Shown: positions 12,701-17,033 of the stretch, in pieces
Layout of the letters: the number at the start of each line of letters is the position of its first letter
Numbering within the stretch: position 1 is the first letter of the stretch
Assembly (NCBI GenBank): GCA_001004345.1
Contig: LCQW01000011.1
Location: 1-33,480 of the forward strand
Reading direction: 5' to 3'
Length of the DNA stretch: 33,480 nt
Origin: Candidatus Kaiserbacteria bacterium GW2011_GWA2_52_12
GTDB taxonomy: Bacteria; Patescibacteriota; Minisyncoccia; Phycocordibacterales; UBA2100
Notes under the pieces: generated by a model
Seen by the model: the letters and a program-made list of their open reading frames with translations, nothing else
Database searches by the model: none
What the model was told of the DNA's origin: nothing
Made by a program: the position numbers and the translations under genes

Positions 12701-12968
12701 GCGGCGCCTCGTACGTGCGCATCGTCTTTTTTGAGTTATGCTCGTCGGAACGCAATTCGCCGAACGTGAACTTCACGAGCTTGAGTTCAAACTTTTTTCC
12801 GGAGTGATCCCCGATGGGAGAAAATTCTTTGAAGACACGCTCCGCGCCGCCCTCCACGAATTGACGAAAGGACTCGATCTGCGATTCGACGAGTGATGGG
12901 AGCTTCACTAAGGGCTCGCGATGCTTTCCGAAATACTTTTGCGGTCGCACTTTGTGTGCTTTTGCCAT
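9789..12968 (-). CDS. rpoB: RNA polymerase beta subunit
   Basis: Catalytic beta subunit of about 1,059 residues; the ATG giving [15 protein letters not shown] is preferred over an upstream GTG that adds three residues. Visible landmarks: the rifampicin-pocket segment [57 protein letters not shown], and [16 protein letters not shown]. The C-terminal [41 protein letters not shown] clamp region is also present. It is shorter than the E. coli protein, as is common for reduced lineages without the large lineage-specific insertions. It heads the rpoB-rpoC operon. A consensus promoter lies about 140 nt upstream, leaving a long untranslated leader. Positions equivalent to E. coli D516 and R529 are Q and T. 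Confidence 0.97.
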   Translation of the reverse strand: [1059 protein letters not shown]

Positions 12969-13107
12969 GTTCAACACGAGATACTGCAGCGACTGCGCTG
13001 TAGTTCTTTTTCGTTATTAAAATGTCTTTTAAAAAGAAACCAGTCACCTTTCTTTTTACTCAAAAGCGCAGCCGCAACACAATCAAGCCTAGAGCAAATG
13101 TAGAGGC

Positions 13108-13135
13108 AGTATATACAGCAAAACGGAGCTGTCAA
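13108..13135 (-). promoter_or_regulatory. rpoBC promoter
   Basis: On the minus strand a perfect -35 TTGACA and a -10 TATACT are separated by 16 nt, about 140 nt upstream of rpoB. The leader between them and rpoB is A/T-rich on the coding strand and shows no other gene. Confidence 0.8.
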
Positions 13136-13160
13136 GGCCCTGTACGGGTCATGTGTGAAC

Positions 13161-13194
13161 AAAAAAAGCCGGGTGGAGAGGAGCCCACCCGGGG
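13161..13194 (-). terminator. Intrinsic terminator of the 62-residue gene
   Basis: On the minus strand CCGGGTGG and CCACCCGG pair around a short loop, followed by seven T. It separates the small gene from the rpoB promoter. Confidence 0.92.
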
Positions 13195-13217
13195 ATTATA
13201 TGAAAATGCGTGCACTA

Positions 13218-13406
13218 TCAATCGGCGTAGACGACCATCGCCCGAGACACATTTTCGGCGGTCTGTTTGGTGATCCGCTGATTCGGATCCTTGACCCGCA
13301 TCGCTTCCTCTGCGGCCCTCATCGCAATACGTTCCTGTTCCGCCACCAGCCACTCTGGATCACTATTATATGCTGACCCTGTATACTCGTCTGAAAGTTT
13401 TGTCAT
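13218..13406 (-). CDS. Small hypothetical protein
   Basis: A 62-residue protein, unrecognised. The start MTKLSDEYTGSAYNSDPEW is chosen because AAGGAGG stands ten nt upstream; an upstream in-frame start lacks one. The body is a charged helix (VAEQERIAMRAAEEAMRVKD) followed by PNQRITKQTAENVSRAMVVYAD. No export signal is present. It is downstream of trmD, 91 nt away, and is closed by a strong terminator, so it may be the last gene of the khpA-trmD transcript. Confidence 0.7.
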   Translation of the reverse strand: MTKLSDEYTGSAYNSDPEWLVAEQERIAMRAAEEAMRVKDPNQRITKQTAENVSRAMVVYAD

Positions 13407-13497
13407 GGCGATATAACCTCCTTTTCGCCACACGATACCCCGCAACACTGCGTCACGGTTATATCTTTCATTACCGTATACCTTCTTTTACTTTCAA

Positions 13498-14175
13498 TCA
13501 ACTCCCCCGATTTTTCTTTTTCCATTCCTCGATTTTGGCGTGATGACCGGTCAGAAGCACTTTCGGCACGCGGTATTTTTTCCCTTTCCAGACAAGCACT
13601 TCCGGGCGCGTATACACTTCGGGACTGGAAACGCGGGACGCCTCCAGAGATTCCGCCTTTCCCAATACGCCGGGCACGAAGCGGGTTACGGCATCAATGA
13701 GCGTCGCGGCCGGCAGCTCGCCGCCGGTGAGGACAAAAGGGCCCATTGAGACTTTTTTTGCTTTCAAAATTTTCTGCACGCGCGCGTCGATACCTTCGTA
13801 GTGCCCGCAAATCAAAATAATGTGCTTCCAAATCCTAGAGGTGTCGCCTCTAGGATTCGATGCAAGCCGCTTAGCCATGGCTTCATCAAACTGCGTACCG
13901 TCGGTCGAAAAGAAAATCACCTCTCTATTGTCAAGGTTTCGTCTTGACATTGCTTTCGCGGCTGCGCGTAACACACCATCCGGCTCAAGCACCATTCCGG
14001 GGCCTCCGCCATAGGGCCGGCGATCCACCCGACCATAACGATTACGAGTGAACTTCTTCGGATCATAAAAAGACACTTTTATCTTCTTGGCCGCTTGCGC
14101 CCGCCCGATAATCGACGCCTTCGGATACGGCTCGATGGATTCGGGAAAGAGGGTTATTACGTGAAAATGAATCAT
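13498..14175 (-). CDS. trmD: tRNA (guanine37-N1)-methyltransferase TrmD
   Basis: SAM-dependent SPOUT methyltransferase that methylates G37 next to the anticodon and prevents +1 frameshifting. 225 residues, starting MIHFHVITLFPESIEPY. Landmarks: RPYGGGPGMVLEPDGVL, the trefoil-knot SAM pocket HIILICGHYEGIDARV and GPFVLTGGELPA, and the tRNA-binding C-terminus YTRPEVLVWKGKKYRVPKVL-LTGHHAKIEEWK. Nine extra residues, NPRGDTSRI at ~107-115, come from a palindromic element and sit just before the SAM knot. It normally follows rpsP-khpA-rimM; here rimM is missing and a 121-nt element stands before it. The Shine-Dalgarno is weak. Confidence 0.96.
   Translation of the reverse strand: MIHFHVITLFPESIEPYPKASIIGRAQAAKKIKVSFYDPKKFTRNRYGRVDRRPYGGGPGMVLEPDGVLRAAAKAMSRRNLDNREVIFFSTDGTQFDEAMAKRLASNPRGDTSRIWKHIILICGHYEGIDARVQKILKAKKVSMGPFVLTGGELPAATLIDAVTRFVPGVLGKAESLEASRVSSPEVYTRPEVLVWKGKKYRVPKVLLTGHHAKIEEWKKKNRGS
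13831..13857. repeat. In-frame palindrome inside trmD
   Basis: Perfect inverted repeat: arms AATCCTAGAGG and CCTCTAGGATT with five nt (TGTCG) between. It has the same GAGG-N5-CCTC core as the RAYT-flanking palindromes. It encodes NPRGDTSRI on the trmD strand and keeps the frame (27 nt, nine codons). Confidence 0.85.
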
Positions 14176-14195
14176 ACAATTACCAACTTAAGCAA

Positions 14196-14316
14196 GGTCG
14201 GTAGTGCTCTTGGCGAACATCTCGCGCGACGCGAACTATGCACCATGACATGCAGTGGCAGTGACAAATTGTAAAGCGGGAACTTTCGTTACCGTTCGCA
14301 AAGGGCACTGCCGACC
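14196..14316 (+). repeat. 120-nt hairpin element, copy 1
   Basis: A 121-nt unit closed by 23-nt inverted arms (14196-14218 and 14294-14316; left arm begins GGTCGGTAGTGC, right arm ends GCACTGCCGACC). Read as plus-strand RNA, 22 of 23 positions pair, two of them as U-G wobbles. A second copy of nearly equal length is at 20955-21074. Arm differences are compensatory: pair 4 C-G/G-C, pair 10 T-A/C-G, pair 11 G-C/A-T, pair 20 G-C/A-T. The interior begins with CTCGCGCG in both copies and folds into smaller hairpins. It occupies the khpA-trmD gap. It could be a structured RNA, a dsRNA processing site, or a small inverted-repeat transposable element; no family is recognised. Confidence 0.7.
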
Positions 14317-14326
14317 GAGCGCCCCG

Positions 14327-14650
14327 CTATTCGGATTTCAAATCCTTGATGACATCGTCTACCGACGTGTCGCGAACATACGGGCCTGACGATGGACGCT
14401 CGCTGCCCTCCGGCTCTTCTATCTTGAGGTTCACGCGCGCATCGTTCTTCATCCCGACTACTCGCAAAACGGTGCGGATCGCTTTTGCGGTGGCGCCGCT
14501 TCTCCCGATGACCTTGCCCATGTCATCCTTGTGTACGGAAAGGGTAAGCAACACGCCCATCTGATCAATGGCGCGATTAATCTTGACGTCATCCGGATTA
14601 TCCACCAATGCCCTCACTACATATTCTAGAAATTGCTGATCTTGTTCCAT
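14327..14650 (-). CDS. khpA: KH-domain RNA-binding protein (KhpA-like)
   Basis: A small RNA-binding protein of 107 residues. The KH fold is shown by LLTLSVHKDDMGKVIGRSG and ATAKAIRTVLRVVG; GRSG is the GxxG loop that grips single-stranded RNA. The N-terminus (FLEYVVRALVDNPDDVKI) matches the usual KhpA opening, which supports this ATG. Known KhpA proteins act with KhpB in post-transcriptional control and cell-size regulation in Gram-positive bacteria; that role here is inference. About 25 acidic residues follow the KH core. It lies between rpsP and trmD as in many bacteria, but with its own promoter. An unusual 121-nt hairpin element begins 11 nt after its stop. Confidence 0.9.
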   Translation of the reverse strand: MEQDQQFLEYVVRALVDNPDDVKINRAIDQMGVLLTLSVHKDDMGKVIGRSGATAKAIRTVLRVVGMKNDARVNLKIEEPEGSERPSSGPYVRDTSVDDVIKDLKSE

Positions 14651-14680
14651 ATCGTTCTATCTGTTAAGGATTAATGCCTC

Positions 14681-14709
14681 ACTATATAAAAGTATCGACG
14701 ACGCGTCAA
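14681..14709 (-). promoter_or_regulatory. Putative khpA-trmD promoter
   Basis: Minus strand: -35 TTGACG, 17 nt, -10 TATAGT, about 30 nt before the khpA start and directly after a strong terminator for the upstream transcript. Confidence 0.65.
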
Positions 14710-14711
14710 AG

Positions 14712-14753
14712 AAAAAAACTGGGGGTCGAACGGCTAATCTTCCGTTCGACCCC
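14712..14753 (-). terminator. Strong intrinsic terminator upstream of khpA
   Basis: GGGGTCGAACGG and CCGTTCGACCCC form a perfect 12-bp stem with an eight-nt loop; on the minus strand seven T follow. It ends transcription coming from rpsP and the intergenic sequence between. Confidence 0.92.
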
Positions 14754-14993
14754 GTACACACGGCAAAGTGTTACCCCACGACTTGTAACAGGCCGTCGTA
14801 GGTCCGCATGCCTATTTCGCCCCCGCCGCAACTCTCCCCGGACGTCGACCCCCGGAATCTCTTCAGCGATTTCGTGCCTACTTACCTCGTTTCACCGAGG
14901 CGCGTGAGAAGACTTTCTCACCTGAAAGTTGCGGTGGAGGCATGTTTTACCTCCAACAACATACACACAAGCAAAGAAAATAGCAAGAACACC
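14754..14993 (-). other. Structured 240-nt intergenic region between rpsP and its terminator
   Basis: No known gene. On the minus strand a 17-nt imperfect stem (core CCGCAACT / AGTTGCGG) encloses several hairpins: GTGAGAA-AGTC-TTCTCAC, CCTCG-GTGAAA-CGAGG and AATC-...-GATT. It lies inside the transcript that starts before rpsP and ends at the strong terminator. It could be a small RNA processed from the rpsP mRNA, a leader-like regulatory region or the remains of a gene. Confidence 0.5.
14878..14943 (-). CDS. Possible 21-residue ORF with strong Shine-Dalgarno
   Basis: ATG preceded by GGAGG with six nt spacing; product begins MPPPQLSGEKVFSRASV and ends KRGK. GGAGG can pair with the CCTCC just inside the ORF, so the start would be masked in a hairpin. 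No similarity is recognised. Coding is plausible only because of the ribosome-binding site. Confidence 0.25.
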   Translation of the reverse strand: MPPPQLSGEKVFSRASVKRGK

Positions 14994-15374
14994 TTATTCC
15001 GTTTTCTGTCCTGCGTCTTCTGTCGCTGCGAGAGTTAGAGCCGCTTCTTCTGCCTTCGCGGACTCGTTTTTCCCCGACGCTTCGGTCAAGGCAGGCTTCG
15101 GTGGACTTTTCTTCGGCAGGACGTTGATTTTCTTTTCATTTAAAACGCCAATCGTCACGAGCATGTTGTGCACCGTCCCCGACGGCTTCGCACCCTTCGA
15201 GAGCCAATGCCTAATGCGGTCGGTATCGAGCTTACGCTCCTTGGTGCGCGGGTTGTAGGTACCCACTTTGTCGACATAGCGCCCGGTCTTCGGACTTTCG
15301 GTGTGCTCCACGACGATAATGCGATATGACGGCATGTTTATCCGCCCTGTCCGCTGCATTCGTATCTTCAACAT
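14994..15374 (-). CDS. rpsP: 30S ribosomal protein S16
   Basis: Small-subunit protein needed for 30S assembly. The start MLKIRMQRTGRINMPSYRI matches the family (usually VKIRLxRxGxKxxPxYRIVV); the upstream in-frame start would add 13 unlikely residues. SPKTGRYVDKVGTYNP and RIRHWLSKGAKPSGTVHNML follow as expected. The ~90-residue core is extended by a C-terminal tail of about 40 residues rich in Ala, Glu and Lys (PPKPALTEASGK..AEEAALTLA), likely disordered. It heads the S16-KhpA-TrmD gene set. No clear Shine-Dalgarno is present. A possible promoter ends only a few nt before ATG, so a very short leader is possible. Confidence 0.95.
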   Translation of the reverse strand: MLKIRMQRTGRINMPSYRIIVVEHTESPKTGRYVDKVGTYNPRTKERKLDTDRIRHWLSKGAKPSGTVHNMLVTIGVLNEKKINVLPKKSPPKPALTEASGKNESAKAEEAALTLAATEDAGQKTE

Positions 15375-15384
15375 ATGTTGCAGC

Positions 15385-15413
15385 ACACTACCAGAGAAAC
15401 ACAAAAGATTCAA
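15385..15413 (-). promoter_or_regulatory. Possible rpsP promoter
   Basis: Minus strand: TTGAAT, 17 nt, TAGTGT. The -10 box is poor and lies about 10 nt from the rpsP ATG, which would make the mRNA almost leaderless. Confidence 0.3.
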
Positions 15414-15440
15414 GCCGCCGCGTCAGAGACGCGGCGGCTT
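15412..15440. repeat. Perfect 13-bp hairpin after the PSRP gene
   Basis: AAGCCGCCGCGTC and GACGCGGCGGCTT with a three-nt AGA loop, four nt after the stop codon of the regulatory protein gene. On the minus strand it is followed by GAATCTTTTG, so it may act as a terminator. Its build (long perfect arms, three-nt loop) is also that of the palindromic elements here. Confidence 0.75.
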
Positions 15441-15443
15441 CGA

Positions 15444-16271
15444 TTACCCTTGTGGAAAACGCTCTTGATGCTTCGCCATAATCATCGCCGCAGCTTCCTC
15501 GACACCACAGCGCGTAACGTCAATGCGCGCCCACTCCGGATGCAGTGTCAGTAAACGAGTAACGGCCAACACTTCTGCCCGAATGGCATCGCGGTCCACA
15601 TACACTGCACCGGCGTCCATCCCTAGACTATTGAGCCTGCTCGAACGCACCGCGAGCAAACGGTCGAGCCCCATTTGTAGAACGTACACGCGCCTCGGGT
15701 CGACCTCCTGAAGTTCAGTGGGGAGAGAGATCCCGGGCACGATGGGAATATTCGCCGCGAGCACTCGGTGGTCAGCGAGTGCGCGACATACTGGAGTCTT
15801 TCCCGTACGGCTAAGACCCAGTACGACAACATCTGCTTTCAAAAGATCCTGCAGGTTCTTGCCATCATCATTGCGCTGTGCAAAAAAGATGGCTTCGAGC
15901 CGCGCAAAGTATTTTTCATCGAATGCATGACCGGGATTTCGGCTTGGTTGTGCACCAAGCCACTGCGACACCGACGGCAACAGCTGTTCAAAAAGATTAA
16001 CGGCGATGATCCCAAGGCCGTCGGCAGCGTTTTTTGCGGTTTCCGCCATGCCCTCACCCACGAGGGTGTACACTACCAGTGCATGCGTCTTTGCAGCCGC
16101 ATGCATGATCTGGGCTATTTGAGCCGGTGTGCGAACCTCCGGGAAGCGTTGTTCTGTCACTGAAACGTTTCGAAATTGTTCCAGCAATACAGACACCATC
16201 GCCGATGCTCGCTCGCCTGAAGCATCCGAAACGATAAAAATCGTGCGGCGTACCGACGCCGATTCGGTCAT
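15444..16271 (-). CDS. ppsR: PEP synthase regulatory protein (kinase/pyrophosphorylase, DUF299)
   Basis: Bifunctional Ser/Thr kinase and Pi-dependent phosphatase family that switches phosphoenolpyruvate synthase or pyruvate phosphate dikinase off and on; 276 residues. The start is fixed by GGAGG five nt before ATG (MTESASVRRTIFIVSDASGE); an upstream extension of 65 residues is rejected. IFIVSDASGERA is the family opening. ADVVVLGLSRTGKTP contains the P-loop-like GxSRTxKTP nucleotide site. NIPIVPGISLPTELQEVDPR and YVDRDAIRAEV follow as expected. The target enzyme is not in this window. A TTTACA-16-TAGAAT promoter lies just upstream. In reduced genomes this suggests control of the pyruvate-PEP step (inference). 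Confidence 0.92.
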   Translation of the reverse strand: MTESASVRRTIFIVSDASGERASAMVSVLLEQFRNVSVTEQRFPEVRTPAQIAQIMHAAAKTHALVVYTLVGEGMAETAKNAADGLGIIAVNLFEQLLPSVSQWLGAQPSRNPGHAFDEKYFARLEAIFFAQRNDDGKNLQDLLKADVVVLGLSRTGKTPVCRALADHRVLAANIPIVPGISLPTELQEVDPRRVYVLQMGLDRLLAVRSSRLNSLGMDAGAVYVDRDAIRAEVLAVTRLLTLHPEWARIDVTRCGVEEAAAMIMAKHQERFPQG

Positions 16272-16306
16272 TATGTCCTCCGTATATTTCTCATTTCTCT
16301 GTGCGG

Positions 16307-16334
16307 ATTCTATCAACGCAGACGGTAATGTAAA
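16307..16334 (-). promoter_or_regulatory. Promoter of the PSRP gene
   Basis: Minus strand: -35 TTTACA, 16-nt spacer, -10 TAGAAT, about 36 nt upstream of the ATG and its GGAGG. Confidence 0.65.
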
Positions 16335-16369
16335 CCGATGCCATTCGGTTTTCGAACTCCTCGGCTCGG

Positions 16370-16396
16370 AAGCGCGCGAGCTATGCTCGCGCGCTT
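16370..16396. repeat. Perfect 27-nt palindromic element
   Basis: AAGCGCGCGAGC and GCTCGCGCGCTT around a three-nt TAT loop, 25 nt after the stop codon of the peptidoglycan-binding protein gene. No T-run follows on either strand, so an intrinsic terminator is unlikely. Confidence 0.75.
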
Positions 16397-16420
16397 CACT
16401 CGCTCTACGTCGTCCGTAAA

Positions 16421-17032
16421 CTATTGGATCGCATTCGGATCGGAACAGTCCCATTCGATGAGGCATCCCGCCTCATCGTGTATCAATATCCATTCCCCGA
16501 CCGTGCAGAGCGATGCCGCCGGCTTCGGGAGCGGTTCGATGGGGCACGTGGATGTGCCATCCGCACTTTTACTTGATAGACCTTGAGCGGGAACAGCGCC
16601 GGATTGACCGCCGATCGCCGATTGCGGAAGGGAAGTCGGCCTCGTAGAAGAAGCGATGATGACCGAGGGAGTTGTGACAATGTTCGTAGCACGTACCGCG
16701 TTTTCGCAACGCATGGCCGCACGTGTTTTCGGTCCTACGATACCTGCACCATCAGAGAATGCCGATGAAATGACACCGTTCTGAACTTGCCATTCAATCA
16801 CGGCGGCCTTCGTCAACGGTCCGAAATAGCCAGTCGTTCGTACTCCCAAAAATGTCTGAAGATCCGCAATACTCGGCTCGGTCATACCGTAGGAAAGCGA
16901 GCGGGTGAGTGTGAGACATTGCGATACGACCGATGTGGCCGGTGCCGACGCTTGCACGACAGGCGTGGTCGTCGGCGAATTCCAAAAACCAAAGAGCGAG
17001 GCAACCGCTGCAAGCATGACTCCGATTTTCAT
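16421..17032 (-). CDS. Exported peptidoglycan-binding-domain protein
   Basis: 203 residues. An N-terminal signal peptide (MKIGVMLAAVASLFGFW) leads to a Thr/Val-rich linker. It is followed by one PG_binding_1-type domain near residues 42-108: SIADLQTFLGVRTTGYFGPLTKAAVIEWQ and GIVGPKTRAAM are its repeats. A Ser/Pro-rich spacer and a Cys-containing C-terminus (STCPIEPLPKP, SLCTVGEW, GCLIEWDCSD) follow, perhaps a small disulfide-bonded module. It probably binds cell wall outside the membrane. The start is one nt after the smc stop (TAA-T-ATG), so translation is coupled to smc. The link with a chromosome condensin looks like operon packing rather than shared function. Confidence 0.85.
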   Translation of the reverse strand: MKIGVMLAAVASLFGFWNSPTTTPVVQASAPATSVVSQCLTLTRSLSYGMTEPSIADLQTFLGVRTTGYFGPLTKAAVIEWQVQNGVISSAFSDGAGIVGPKTRAAMRCENAVRATNIVTTPSVIIASSTRPTSLPQSAIGGQSGAVPAQGLSSKSADGTSTCPIEPLPKPAASLCTVGEWILIHDEAGCLIEWDCSDPNAIQ

Positions 17033-17033
17033 A

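Noticed and set aside
14196-14316. 5S rRNA or SRP RNA as an explanation for the 120-nt elements
   Set aside because: The size fits 5S, but the conserved loop sequences of 5S and the GGAA/AGCAGCC motif of SRP RNA are absent.
14721-14760. GTTCGACCCC resembling a tRNA T-arm
   Set aside because: It is one arm of a perfect 12-bp terminator hairpin; no acceptor, D or anticodon stem can be drawn around it.
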